NCBI GenBank assembly: GCA_023666335.1
Contig: JAMPCE010000017.1
Coordinates: 1-51,066, forward strand
Reading direction: 5' to 3'
Origin: a bacterium
GTDB taxonomy: Bacteria > Bacillota > Clostridia > Lachnospirales > Lachnospiraceae
DNA length: 51,066 bases
Shown here: piece after piece, positions 1-8,815 of the stretch
How the letters are laid out: each line of letters opens with the position of its first letter
Position numbering within the stretch: position 1 is the stretch's first letter
Translations under genes and position numbers: made by a program
The notes under the pieces: model-generated
Database searches by the model: none
The model's input: the letters and a program-made list of their open reading frames with translations, nothing else
What the model was told of the DNA's origin: nothing

Positions 1-499
1 CCTGATAAAATATCTTCGGGAAAATATTCGGCTGCGCATTGATATCGTACAGTTTTTCTCTCAGATAGCAGGTCTCGAACACGCTCATGCCCACCGTAAA
101 AAACACGTCGAAAAGCGGCCGTCCCTTGCGGTTTCCCTTTACAAAGACAAGCCCTTTCTCCTGTTCGATGAGATCGAGCGCCAAAAGGACGTCGGCGGGA
201 TCCGTCTGCATATCCGCGTGCGTCCAGCCGATGTACTCCCCGCTGCACGCTGCAAGCCCCTGTAAGATACCGTAGCCGTAGCCCTGATTGACCGGCACTT
301 TTACGGTTTTCGCAAACGGATAGCCCGGCAGAAGTTCCGCGATGACTTTCGCGCTGCCGTCTGTAGAGCCGTTGTCTACCAGAACAACTTCCACGTCTTT
401 CTCCCTGTCCTTCTCTTTTAGGGCATCGTTAAACCGTTCTAAAAGCAACGGTATATTCTCTTCTTCATTATAACACGGCACTACGATCGAAAGTTTCAC
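1..499 (-). CDS. Glycosyltransferase family 2 (C-terminus cut by window edge)
   Basis: Translated from the sequence: a GTG start at 499 gives MKLSIVVPCYNEEENIPLLL, the classic GT-A fold opening of GT2 enzymes, followed by VDNGSTDGS (nucleotide-sugar binding) and a GWTHADMQTDP stretch that holds the DxD-like metal-binding acid. 166 residues are visible and the frame is still open at base 1. The start is supported by AAGGA about nine bases upstream. GT2 enzymes of this dolichyl-phosphate-mannose-synthase type move a sugar from a nucleotide-sugar to a lipid carrier or polymer at the cytoplasmic membrane. It is the last visible gene of a five-gene minus-strand run, 40 bases after the HAD gene. 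Specific sugar unknown. Confidence 0.9.
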   Translation of the reverse strand, partial: MKLSIVVPCYNEEENIPLLLERFNDALKEKDREKDVEVVLVDNGSTDGSAKVIAELLPGYPFAKTVKVPVNQGYGYGILQGLAACSGEYIGWTHADMQTDPADVLLALDLIEQEKGLVFVKGNRKGRPLFDVFFTVGMSVFETCYLREKLYDINAQPNIFPKIFYQ

Positions 500-539
500 G
501 GCTGTCCATCCTTTCTTTGCCACTATCTGACAGCAAGTT

Positions 540-1253
540 TTACGGCAGCGATAACACAGGCGCGAGCAGGGCGTAAAGCTCATCGTGGCTGCTCACGGTC
601 TCAAACGCAACGTCTCCGCTTCCCTCGGGCGCCGCCGCCTTTTCGGGATTGAACCAAATCGCCCGCATCCCTGCCGCCGCCGCGCCTTTCACATCCTTTT
701 CAAAGCTGTCTCCCACGAAACAGACCTCTTTCGGATAGAGGCGGAGCTTTTCGAGACACATCTCAAAGATCTTCGGGGAAGGTTTTTCCGCTCCCGCCTC
801 CTCACTCGTCACCAGACAGTCCACATCATCCGTCAGATTCAACACCTTTAGCTTTCTGTGCTGGATATGCGCCAGCAGATCGGTGCAGACCGCCACGCGG
901 ACATACTTTTCGTGCAAAGCCTCCAACAGTTTATCGACGCCGGGATAAAGTTTCATATTTCTCAAAAAAACGCCCCAGTAAGTCTCGTACATCTCAAGCG
1001 CCAAATACAGCGGCCGGATATCCAGATATTCCAGCGTCTTCTGAAAATACAACATCCTGCTGTGCGATGTCGCCGTCTCGCCCAGATTTTTCTTTGTCGC
1101 CAGTCTTGCCCGCCGAAACGCCTCGCTGCTCTGCTCCTCGTTTACGCCCAACTGCTCCAGGACAAGTTCCTGCACCTGTCTGAACGCTTCTCTGTCAAGC
1201 GTATCATAATCATACAGCGTACCGTCCAGATCAAAGATTACCGCTCTTATCAT
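540..1253 (-). CDS. HAD-family hydrolase (subfamily IA phosphatase)
   Basis: 237 residues with all four HAD motifs: DLDGT (D8 nucleophile, D10 acid/base) at the N-terminus, CTD (motif II) near residue 120, the lysine in EKPSPKIF (motif III) and VGDSFEKD (motif IV metal binding). The helical region between motifs I and II is the C1 cap of the phosphoglycolate phosphatase/YjjG group. It would remove phosphate from a small metabolite, possibly a sugar phosphate. It lies 69 bases after the fused GT-C/kinase gene and 40 before the GT2 gene, all in one direction, so it may supply a dephosphorylation step to the glycan pathway. Substrate cannot be read from the sequence. Confidence 0.88.
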   Translation of the reverse strand: MIRAVIFDLDGTLYDYDTLDREAFRQVQELVLEQLGVNEEQSSEAFRRARLATKKNLGETATSHSRMLYFQKTLEYLDIRPLYLALEMYETYWGVFLRNMKLYPGVDKLLEALHEKYVRVAVCTDLLAHIQHRKLKVLNLTDDVDCLVTSEEAGAEKPSPKIFEMCLEKLRLYPKEVCFVGDSFEKDVKGAAAAGMRAIWFNPEKAAAPEGSGDVAFETVSSHDELYALLAPVLSLP

Positions 1254-1322
1254 TTGTTTTCACCCCCGATATCCCCTTTCCTTTGTTTTTTTGTTTCACC
1301 CCTGTTTTATGTTTATGCCGCC

Positions 1323-3425
1323 TCAATCCCGCTTCATGATCTCACTGATTACCAAAAGCAGCATGAGCTGCACCAAACCGTTTACACCATCCGCCCAGAC
1401 CGCGCGCCCGCCCGTCAGATCCTCGATCTGCGGGATCGCCGCCGCTGCCAGTTTCGCCCAGAGTCTCCCGTTCCGTTTGATCTCCTCCCCGCGGAAAGAA
1501 ACTTTCTGATGCAGCGGATCGTCATAGGAGAGAACCCCCTTCACTTCGCGATCCTGCAAAAGGGACAGAAGCGGCTCCACATTGATCCCCACATCCATCA
1601 CAAACTCCACGCTCAGACTGATCTCGGAAAGTCTGCCTGCTTTCTCCGGCCTCGCCGCTAATGTCTCGTCAAAATATCGGATCACCAGATCCGCGTACTG
1701 TCTTTGGGGATAAATGTACTTCTCCGCATCCTTTCTCCGCGCCTTGATCTGCTCCAAAACTGCCGCCCTGCCGTATCCACGGTCGCCCTGATCCCTGCAC
1801 AGCTTCCAATGGCAGCGCAGCGCCTCATCGGTATCCAGATACACTTTCATATCGAGCACCTGCCGCATCTGCGGCAGATACAGGGAATGCAGACCGCACA
1901 AGACCACATAGGGCTTCGGCACAAGACGGTGTTTCTTGGTAAACGTACCCGTTTCATGGTCATAATCTGCGCGGTTTACCGTATTATTTCCCCGCAGCAC
2001 CTGTAGATCCGCCGCCTGCCTGTAAAGATAATTTGCCTGCGGATTCAAATGCGTCATTTCCTCCCAGTTGCGGTCGCCCCGCTCCCACTTGTGGTCGCCG
2101 TCTCCCTCTACGGAAAGTACCCTTTCTTTGGATAGGAGCGCCTCCATGCCCTCCAAAAGCCTGCTCTTTCCCGCACCGCTGTCCCCCGCGATCCCGATGG
2201 TAAAGGGACGGCTTCTCCTGCGATAATAGGAATTGCTTCCCACACCGTAAAAGTACATACTGACGACCAGAATCAGGAAGACGCCCACCATCAGCGTAAA
2301 AACGATATCTTTCAGACTTTCCGCCGAAAGTTTGCAAAATTGCAGGCTCTTTCCGAGGAAATACAAGTCCACGAACTGCGTCTGATGAAAGAAAACGTAA
2401 TATAAAAGATACAACAGGTTAAACCCGCCATAGACCAGCACCATCTTCGCGCGGTTTTCCCGAAGTCTCGCCAGATACAGCATAAAAAAGGGCACGACCC
2501 AGATAAACCACGCAGGCATCGCCGGTACGAGCGCCACAAACACCGAAAAGAGCAGACCCGTCATGCTGATCAGAAGATCGCCGTTCATCTGGTTTACCTG
2601 AAATGCCTGAAAATAGAGAAAAAGCAGTACCAGCACGGTGAGGAGCAGATGTGCGCTCCCATAATCAAGATAGACGACGTTGATCACCTGCTGTTCCTTG
2701 TTCAGCAGAACCATATTGGCGAACCCGCTTCCCCAGAAAGGCAGGATCGCCGCGATCGTAAAAAGAATCGGCAGACCCGTCATACATACGGCTTTCCGCC
2801 AGCCTTTTTTCTTGTGCAGATAAAGATAAAAGAGCGGCAGCGCCGCTGCGATATGCAGTTTGGAGGACAGCGCCAGCGCAAGAAACAGGATGAAGCGCCA
2901 CTCGCAGGCGGTCTCTTTCTTTGCCGCCCCTCCCATCTGCGTCAGTTCATAGACCGCGCCCACCAGAAACACGGTCGGAATGAGATCCAACTGCCCGTGC
3001 ATATAGGAAGCATACAAAATGATGGGCGAAAGGAAGTACAGCGCCAGAATATACTTTCTCTTATCGCGGGAAAGGCGGAGCAGAAAATACAGCCCCAGAA
3101 GATCCACAAAAAGCAGGGGCAGTTTGAAAAGAAGATTCTGTAAAAAAAGCGGCATTCCTCCAAAAAAATGCACGAAAATACCACCGATACATTCGATCAG
3201 GAGCATCACGGGCGGATAGGGAAAAGACGGAAGCAGCCCGTTATCGTAGTAGACCTGATAGGGATTTTCCCCGCTCAGAAAAAGATCCACGAAAGGAATA
3301 AACATCCTGTCCTGATAATCGGAAGAGAAAAGCCCCATCAACAGTAACTTAAACAACACCCCCACCAGAATGGAAGCCCGCAAGTATTTCTGATAATTTT
3401 TTTCCATGTCGAGCCTGTAGCGCAT
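1323..3425 (-). CDS. Membrane GT-C-like domain fused to uridine-kinase-like P-loop kinase
   Basis: 700 residues in two unlike halves. Residues 1 to about 400 hold roughly ten hydrophobic segments; SGENPYQVYYDNGLLPSFPY followed by an acid/aromatic-rich loop and MHGQLDLIPT resemble the lumenal loops of polyprenyl-phosphate-dependent GT-C glycosyltransferases. Residues about 408-600 form a soluble kinase domain of the uridine kinase/phosphoribulokinase family, with an intact Walker A loop GDSGAGKS (K420) and an ADYDHETG stretch that matches the uridine kinase substrate region. The last 100 residues are not recognised. Start ATG lies three bases after the stop of the nucleotidyltransferase gene, so the two are probably translationally coupled; a second ATG six codons later is possible. 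I know of no named enzyme with this pairing; it could phosphorylate a sugar or polyol that the membrane half then handles. The fusion is in one uninterrupted frame. Confidence 0.8.
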   Translation of the reverse strand: MRYRLDMEKNYQKYLRASILVGVLFKLLLMGLFSSDYQDRMFIPFVDLFLSGENPYQVYYDNGLLPSFPYPPVMLLIECIGGIFVHFFGGMPLFLQNLLFKLPLLFVDLLGLYFLLRLSRDKRKYILALYFLSPIILYASYMHGQLDLIPTVFLVGAVYELTQMGGAAKKETACEWRFILFLALALSSKLHIAAALPLFYLYLHKKKGWRKAVCMTGLPILFTIAAILPFWGSGFANMVLLNKEQQVINVVYLDYGSAHLLLTVLVLLFLYFQAFQVNQMNGDLLISMTGLLFSVFVALVPAMPAWFIWVVPFFMLYLARLRENRAKMVLVYGGFNLLYLLYYVFFHQTQFVDLYFLGKSLQFCKLSAESLKDIVFTLMVGVFLILVVSMYFYGVGSNSYYRRRSRPFTIGIAGDSGAGKSRLLEGMEALLSKERVLSVEGDGDHKWERGDRNWEEMTHLNPQANYLYRQAADLQVLRGNNTVNRADYDHETGTFTKKHRLVPKPYVVLCGLHSLYLPQMRQVLDMKVYLDTDEALRCHWKLCRDQGDRGYGRAAVLEQIKARRKDAEKYIYPQRQYADLVIRYFDETLAARPEKAGRLSEISLSVEFVMDVGINVEPLLSLLQDREVKGVLSYDDPLHQKVSFRGEEIKRNGRLWAKLAAAAIPQIEDLTGGRAVWADGVNGLVQLMLLLVISEIMKRD

Positions 3426-3428
3426 TTC

Positions 3429-5150
3429 TCAGCCCATGTCCTTCTCTTTCGTGCGCTCCGCGTCCAGAAACGCCTTAAAATAGGCATATGTTTTCTGATA
3501 CCCCTCATAGTCTGCGGGCGTCCCCCAGCCCACATAGCGGTCGATATCAAAAATCTTCGCCCGATACTTCAAGTCTAACACATGTTTCACTGTCTGGTCT
3601 ACATAAAATTCGCCGTTGACCCGATCCTCTTCCCGAATCATCTTTGCCGTGGCTTCCAGAAAGATCTTTGCCTTGCGAAACCAGAATGTCGCCACGACCG
3701 CGGGATCCTCCATCGGCGTATCGGAGATCGCCTTTTTGATCGAAGTGCCCGTGATGTTTCCCGCCTCGTCGGTCAGCATCCAGCCGTACGCGTTCGGGTT
3801 TTGCAGCACAGCTTCGTTGTGTCGATAAGTAAAGACAATGCAATCAGCCTCTCGTGCGGCATTTTTGAACGCTTTTTCGTCAATGTCCATGCCGTTGTCA
3901 CAGCCCGCGATCAAAAGCGGCTCCTCCGGCTCCAGATATGCTTCCGCCAGCATACAGGTGCACGCCTGTCCCTGCGTCAGCTCCTCGACCGTGATAAACT
4001 GCGCTTTCGGGTAATACGCTCTGATGGCGTCCTCCACGCCGTCTTTCTGATGGAAAGTGCGGTCCACATAGATCACGTTGCCGCCGTCCGCCTCTACGCC
4101 TGGGAGGTCTTTTGTCGCGCAGACCACCATAGGCTTTTCCGTGCCGTCCTGCCTGTCGATCGTGGGAATCGCCGGCTTGTGTACGCGATAACCCGCATCG
4201 GCAAAACGCTGTCCCGCGCCCGCCATAGGGATAAGGACTTTCCCTGCGCCTTTTTCTGACACGCATGTCACTTTTCCCCGCTGCCCCGTTCCCGCGATCA
4301 GATCCGTCCAATAGACAAATTCCCGCAGATCCTCGGGCGTTCCCCACTGGCAGAAATGAACGACATTTGTGGGAACCCAGACTTTCAGCCCGTCCCGCAC
4401 CATGAAATTGTAGGGAAGACTTGCGTAAAATTCGTCGTTGATAGCGCATTCCTCATGCTCCGTCAGGATCTGACAGTATTTTTCCATCGTTTCGCCGTTC
4501 TTAAAATAGTAGACGCCGGGGGAATGTTTCGCTTTCGTCTTATCTTCCGCAAAAGAATACTTCTCCCGAATCTCCACAAGATCGTCATTCTCATCCGTCA
4601 GACAGGACGCGTAGAGATTTTTCTGCGGCAGGAGATTCGGGTGAAATCCCGTATAACACGGCACCGCGCCGTCACAGTCCCGCGCTTTCGCCTCTCTTGC
4701 GAATGCCGCATAATCCCAGGTCATATAAAAATCACAGTAGTTGATGATGCAGCCGTCTCCTGCGCGAAAGCCTGCCGCGTTGTTCTCGATCCGCACCCCA
4801 TCCGACACACCGGTCTGATGCTGCGTTGTCTCCACCCCTGCGGCGTCCGCTGCGCACAAAGCACGATAAGCCCGCAGCACATCCCAGACAGGCCCTTTTT
4901 TCACCCAGTCCTCGATGGAGACGATCACGGCATCCTGCGCAAGCGCAAGCAGCCTTTCCCGCATAGCAGGGTCCTTTTGCAAATGCTCTCCCCTGCACAC
5001 AAAAATAAACTGCACATCCGCAGGGTACATCCCCTTTACGATCCACTCGATGATCGGCTTTCCCATCACCGGGATAAACGGTTTCAGTTCCCGATATCCT
5101 GCCGCCACAAAACGGGAACCGTAGCCCGTCATTGGTATGATAATGTTCAT
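3429..5150 (-). CDS. Tandem double nucleotidyltransferase (two GT-A/NTP transferase domains)
   Basis: 573 residues that contain the same domain twice. The first copy opens with IPMTGYGSRF then KPFIPVMGKP; the second, from about residue 303, opens with IPMAGAGQRF then KPAIP. Both keep the glycine-rich NTP loop, the arginine and the lysine used by sugar-1-phosphate nucleotidyltransferases. The second has GCDNGMD, which matches the metal-binding acid region, and the first has NYCDFYMTWD at the same place. Such enzymes join a sugar or polyol phosphate to CTP, UTP or GTP. The frame opens eight codons earlier, but ATG at 5150 is preferred because GGGAGAG lies just upstream and the protein then begins at the first beta strand. 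Fits the surface-glycan operon; the activated sugar is unknown. Confidence 0.82.
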   Translation of the reverse strand: MNIIIPMTGYGSRFVAAGYRELKPFIPVMGKPIIEWIVKGMYPADVQFIFVCRGEHLQKDPAMRERLLALAQDAVIVSIEDWVKKGPVWDVLRAYRALCAADAAGVETTQHQTGVSDGVRIENNAAGFRAGDGCIINYCDFYMTWDYAAFAREAKARDCDGAVPCYTGFHPNLLPQKNLYASCLTDENDDLVEIREKYSFAEDKTKAKHSPGVYYFKNGETMEKYCQILTEHEECAINDEFYASLPYNFMVRDGLKVWVPTNVVHFCQWGTPEDLREFVYWTDLIAGTGQRGKVTCVSEKGAGKVLIPMAGAGQRFADAGYRVHKPAIPTIDRQDGTEKPMVVCATKDLPGVEADGGNVIYVDRTFHQKDGVEDAIRAYYPKAQFITVEELTQGQACTCMLAEAYLEPEEPLLIAGCDNGMDIDEKAFKNAAREADCIVFTYRHNEAVLQNPNAYGWMLTDEAGNITGTSIKKAISDTPMEDPAVVATFWFRKAKIFLEATAKMIREEDRVNGEFYVDQTVKHVLDLKYRAKIFDIDRYVGWGTPADYEGYQKTYAYFKAFLDAERTKEKDMG

Positions 5151-5220
5151 CTTCGTCTCTCCCTGTTCACACATTCACAAGAATGTGCCGCTGCGACTTC
5201 TCTTTTGCATTTTATACGCA

Positions 5221-6288
5221 TTACAACTTTCTGCGATATTTCTCTGCATCCCAGTTAAGCAGTTCCTCCTGCTGCCCCTCGCTTAAATACTGCATCTCAT
5301 GGGACAGATCCGCCGCCTGCACCTGCGCCGCAAAACTCATAACATTCTCGATCTCCTGCGCCTTTTTCACACTCTCCGCCAGAATGTAAAAGCGCCCTTT
5401 GTAACAGACCATCGCCGGAATCCCGTTTTTCTCCACAAAAGAAAGGATATCCGCCCGCGTAAAATCATCTGACAGAAACAACGGCATTTTCGATCCGTAG
5501 ACGATACAGTCCGGACAGAACGCGTGATTCCACGTTTTCTCCTCTAACACCGCTTTCGCCGCGCCGTCGCGGGAAAGGAACACATTTTCCGACAGATATA
5601 CGATCTTATCTTCCAGCTCGGGAATTTCGGAAAACGTTTTCCACAATTTTGTCGCATTGGGGTACGCTTCATAAGAAATCTGTAAATACGCCGCAATCTT
5701 ATGTAAGACTTCCTCCGTGCGGTCGATCACACCCTCTGCCGAACCGCCGCTCACCACCAGCCCGTGATTCATCAGAAAAACAAGCGACCCGTCAGCGCCC
5801 TGCGCCTGCCGCCTGCGGTACTCCCGATAATAAGCCTCCGCCAGCGCCGCCCCCGGCTTGCGGTAAGGTACGATCACCGCTTCGGGAAAAAGCGTGCGCA
5901 GCGCTTCTTCTCCATCCGCCCTCGCTGTCAGGATATTTACCAATGTTGGGTGAGAATGCAGCGTGTATTTCCCCGTCACCGCATGCAGAAACGTCTCGAT
6001 GGAAGCGCGTCCCCCTTCCAACTGCGCTTTCGCAAGAAGCTCCTTTCCCATATCCTCCGTCAACACAGCGTTTTCATCCGCTGCGATCTGTTCCTGAAAA
6101 TAGTCCACGACCAGGCGGTAATCCACTTTCGTGTAACCGTATGTCTCTCTCACATCCGCAAGCTGAATGCCTGAACTCTTCACCAGCATGACGCCGTCGT
6201 CTGATTTTACGGAAGTGTTGCCGCCCCCTGCCTGCGCGAGATCGTTGCGCATGCCCGCGTATTTTGAGATTTCAATAAAACCCTGCAT
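5221..6288 (-). CDS. Class II aldolase/adducin-family protein
   Basis: 355 residues. The N-terminal 220 residues are a class II aldolase fold: AGGGNTSVK (phosphate binding, residues 20-28), SSGIQLADV, E98 in ASIETF, and zinc ligands H111 and H113 in LHSHP with the third in NHGLVV (H175). Members are zinc aldolases or epimerases acting on phosphorylated sugars such as fuculose, rhamnulose or ribulose phosphate. The last 130 residues (a CPDCIVYG stretch and a long alpha/beta tail) go beyond the standard aldolase and are not recognised. It is the first gene of the minus-strand glycan operon, with GGAG eight bases before the ATG, and probably makes or modifies the sugar phosphate activated by the next gene product. 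The exact reaction is not determined. Confidence 0.82.
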   Translation of the reverse strand: MQGFIEISKYAGMRNDLAQAGGGNTSVKSDDGVMLVKSSGIQLADVRETYGYTKVDYRLVVDYFQEQIAADENAVLTEDMGKELLAKAQLEGGRASIETFLHAVTGKYTLHSHPTLVNILTARADGEEALRTLFPEAVIVPYRKPGAALAEAYYREYRRRQAQGADGSLVFLMNHGLVVSGGSAEGVIDRTEEVLHKIAAYLQISYEAYPNATKLWKTFSEIPELEDKIVYLSENVFLSRDGAAKAVLEEKTWNHAFCPDCIVYGSKMPLFLSDDFTRADILSFVEKNGIPAMVCYKGRFYILAESVKKAQEIENVMSFAAQVQAADLSHEMQYLSEGQQEELLNWDAEKYRRKL

Positions 6289-6395
6289 CTGTTTCTCCTA
6301 TACTTCTGTAGTACCGTAGTGCCCATTCGGAAAACCTGCGGATTTCCTCATTCGCGGGCTTCGCCCTGCACCGAGTTCGTGAAACGATACTCGCG

Positions 6396-6420
6396 CAGTT
6401 AATGCCAACGGCATTTACTG
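6396..6420. repeat. Hairpin in the leader of the glycan operon
   Basis: CAGTTAATGCC and GGCATTTACTG pair over 11 positions with one mismatch around a three-base loop. It lies in the roughly 150-base transcribed leader between the promoter at 6445-6450 and the aldolase start at 6288. Weaker inverted repeats (GGGC/GCCC at 6356-6366 and GGAAA/TTTCC at 6329-6347) follow. There is no T-run, so it does not look like a simple terminator. Confidence 0.5.
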
Positions 6421-6444
6421 CTGTGCTCTATTGCCATCGCGTAC

Positions 6445-6453
6445 ATTATACCA
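6445..6453 (-). promoter_or_regulatory. Extended -10 promoter for the glycan operon
   Basis: On the minus strand TGG is followed directly by TATAAT, a perfect -10 with the TGn extension; the -35 position is only T-rich. It lies about 45 bases past the stop of the DUF4358 gene and reads toward 6288. An extended -10 promoter can work without a good -35, so this is a plausible start for the run 6288 to 1. Confidence 0.55.
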
Positions 6454-6495
6454 TATTCACAGAAGCGAAAAAAGTAAAACCTCTCAGTGCGGCAC

Positions 6496-7122
6496 TTATT
6501 GTTGCAGGATCGCCTGCTCCAGCACATACAGCGCCCTCTCATTTTCTTCCAGACAGTGCTGCGCCACAGCCTCCGTCCCTTTGTCCGCATAGGGCGTAGT
6601 GTCCGCCCCCAACTGCACAAAACAGATGTAATCGTCGATCGTCTCCATGCGGGAAGCCTGCGCCTTACCCAGATTCTGGGGATGATTTCTGTTTTCCTCA
6701 ATGATACCGTTGCGGTAAGTCTCGATCGCCCGCTCGATCTCTCCCACATGATCTTCTTTCGCGTGAATGACGATCAGCGTGTCGATATGAGCGTCCATCA
6801 CCTGACGTTCCGCCAGAAAATCCACATACATATCCGACTCGATCCCTGTCAGGTTCTCCAGTTCTTTTGCGGACAGATCGATCTCGGGCCAGTACGCATC
6901 CCCCAGTAAATCCTGCACCTTATCTTTTAATTCCGGCAGCGTATAAAAATGTTGAGAAAACGGAAAGGAACTGGCTTGCAGATCCTCCGCAACCTCCTCC
7001 GCGCCGTATGGTTCTTTTCCATGAACCAGCTCTTCCTCCGACATTTCCTCGCTGCATCCTGTCAGAACAAGCAGACCGCTCACCGTTATGACCATTATGA
7101 TTTTCCGCATCGTTTTCTCCAT
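6496..7122 (-). CDS. DUF4358-type lipoprotein
   Basis: 208 residues with a lipoprotein signal peptide: basic MEKTMRK, a hydrophobic stretch and the lipobox LTGC. The mature part has LTGIESDMYVDFLAE and DTLIVIHAKEDHVGEIERAI, the pattern I associate with DUF4358 lipoproteins of Lachnospiraceae; the assignment is from memory of the family. It is probably anchored to the outer face of the membrane. It is divergent from the MBOAT gene, separated by 137 bases, and lipoproteins of this type are often found beside MBOAT genes, which suggests a role in extracellular O-acylation. AGGAAGAG precedes the ATG. Molecular function unknown. Confidence 0.68.
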   Translation of the reverse strand: MEKTMRKIIMVITVSGLLVLTGCSEEMSEEELVHGKEPYGAEEVAEDLQASSFPFSQHFYTLPELKDKVQDLLGDAYWPEIDLSAKELENLTGIESDMYVDFLAERQVMDAHIDTLIVIHAKEDHVGEIERAIETYRNGIIEENRNHPQNLGKAQASRMETIDDYICFVQLGADTTPYADKGTEAVAQHCLEENERALYVLEQAILQQ

Positions 7123-7259
7123 TCTCTTCCTTTCTTAATTTTATTTGTAAGCCGCATCAGGATTTGATATACTAAAACAGAATATGGGTATATTCTTTGT
7201 AAGGCATTTTATACTGCTATTTTTTACTTATTTTAGAAAAATATGTACCGGGAGCATGT

Positions 7260-8804
7260 ATGTTATTTAATTCCTACCTGTTTATCTTCATATTTCTGCC
7301 GCTTGCGCTGCTTGGCTGGTACGGATTGAACCATTTGCAAAAGTACCGTCTGGCAAGCCTTTTTCTGGCGGGTATGTCCTTGTGGTTTTACGCCTATTTC
7401 AATATCCGCTATCTGGCGATCCTTTTGTGCAGCATCGGACTGAACTATTTCTGGAGTTACATTCTGATGCGGATGCAGGCGCAGGCAAAATCCGCCCCTG
7501 CGGACGGCGCAGGCGACACGGCATTTCGCAAAGTCAAAAGCCGCATCGGTCTTCTTGTCGGAATTACTTTAAATCTGAGTATTTTGTTTTATTTCAAATA
7601 CTATGATTTTTTTATCGAAAATATCAATCTGGCGTTTCATACGGATTTTACGCTGAAACATATCCTGCTGCCGCTCGGTATCAGCTTTTTCACCTTTCAG
7701 CAGCTCTCGTTTATCATCGATCGGGCGCTTGGCAGATGTGAACACTATGACTTTATCCATTACCTGACTTTCGTGACTTTTTTCCCGCAGTTAGTCGCGG
7801 GACCGATCGTGCTCTACAAGGAGCTGATCCCGCAGTTTGAAGACACGAAGCGGCGCGCTTTTGACAACGCTTCTTTTGCGCGGGGCATTTATCTCTTCGT
7901 GCTGGGACTGGCAAAAAAAGTGCTGCTGGCGGACACGTTCGCCCTGATGGCAAACTACGGTTTTGCGCAGACTTTCTCTCTGGATTCCGTCTCTACCATT
8001 TTTGTGATACTGGCTTACACGTTTGAGTTGTACTTTGATTTCAGCGGCTATTCCGATATGGCGATCGGACTCGGGCGCATGTTTGGCATCGAGCTGCCGA
8101 TCAATTTCGATTCCCCCTACCGGGCATGCAGCATCAAGGAATTCTGGCAGCGGTGGCACATCACGCTCTCCCGCTTTTTTATCACCTATGTCTATATTCC
8201 GCTCGGCGGCAGCAGAAAGGGAAAAGCGCGAATGCTCCTCAACACCTTTCTCGTCTTTCTGTTAAGCGGTCTGTGGCACGGCGCAGCCTGGACGTATGTG
8301 GCATGGGGCGCGATGCAGGGACTCCTCGTGGTCTGGGACAATCTGGGGATCGTCGGCATTCGGGGGCGGGAAGAAAAACAGCCCTCCCGTTTTCATATTC
8401 CGCCGTGGCTCGGGTGGCTCTTTACCTTTACGCTGTTTAATCTGTCGCTCTTCTTTTTTAGAAGCACCAGCATGACGGCGGCGGCGCAGTTGTTCAAAAA
8501 TCTCTTTGGCTGGCAGTGGACGGGAAAACTCTATGAAGTAGCCTCGCAGCTTACCATCTCGGAATTTTATATTCTCAGACAAGCCGTAGATATGATCGCG
8601 CCGAACTTTGCCCCCTATTTTTCACTGGTTCTCATGTTCCTGCTTTTTGCTCTGGCATTTTTTCTGGTCTTTCACAAGAATGCCTATGAGCGCGCCACCT
8701 GTCAGGAACTGACTTCCGCAAGGTGCTGGGGCGTGAGCATCCTGTTTGTCTGGTGCGTCGTCTCCCTCTCGCAGGTGAGCACCTTTTTATACTTTAACTT
8801 TTGA
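7260..8804 (+). CDS. MBOAT-family O-acyltransferase (AlgI/DltB-like)
   Basis: 514 residues, polytopic. It begins MLFNSYLFIFIFLPLALLGW as AlgI/DltB homologues do, and contains PLGISFFTFQQLSFIID, FPQLVAGPI, YFDFSGYSDMAIG, FWQRWHITLSRFF and LSGLWHGAAWTYVAWG with the invariant catalytic histidine. These proteins carry an acyl group across the membrane to a polymer or glycan outside the cell. The length is normal for the AlgI group. GGGAG five bases before the ATG supports the start. The next gene encodes an SGNH-like partner, the usual pairing in which the MBOAT supplies acyl groups and the partner transfers them. The acceptor polymer is not shown; the nearby glycan operon is a candidate. Confidence 0.93.
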   Translation: MLFNSYLFIFIFLPLALLGWYGLNHLQKYRLASLFLAGMSLWFYAYFNIRYLAILLCSIGLNYFWSYILMRMQAQAKSAPADGAGDTAFRKVKSRIGLLVGITLNLSILFYFKYYDFFIENINLAFHTDFTLKHILLPLGISFFTFQQLSFIIDRALGRCEHYDFIHYLTFVTFFPQLVAGPIVLYKELIPQFEDTKRRAFDNASFARGIYLFVLGLAKKVLLADTFALMANYGFAQTFSLDSVSTIFVILAYTFELYFDFSGYSDMAIGLGRMFGIELPINFDSPYRACSIKEFWQRWHITLSRFFITYVYIPLGGSRKGKARMLLNTFLVFLLSGLWHGAAWTYVAWGAMQGLLVVWDNLGIVGIRGREEKQPSRFHIPPWLGWLFTFTLFNLSLFFFRSTSMTAAAQLFKNLFGWQWTGKLYEVASQLTISEFYILRQAVDMIAPNFAPYFSLVLMFLLFALAFFLVFHKNAYERATCQELTSARCWGVSILFVWCVVSLSQVSTFLYFNF

Positions 8805-8815
8805 AAGGCATAGCC

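Noticed and set aside
858..1661. Plus-strand open frame opposite the HAD gene and kinase fusion gene
   Set aside because: Its protein has no domain, is histidine/arginine/leucine rich as antisense shadows are, and lies over two clear genes.
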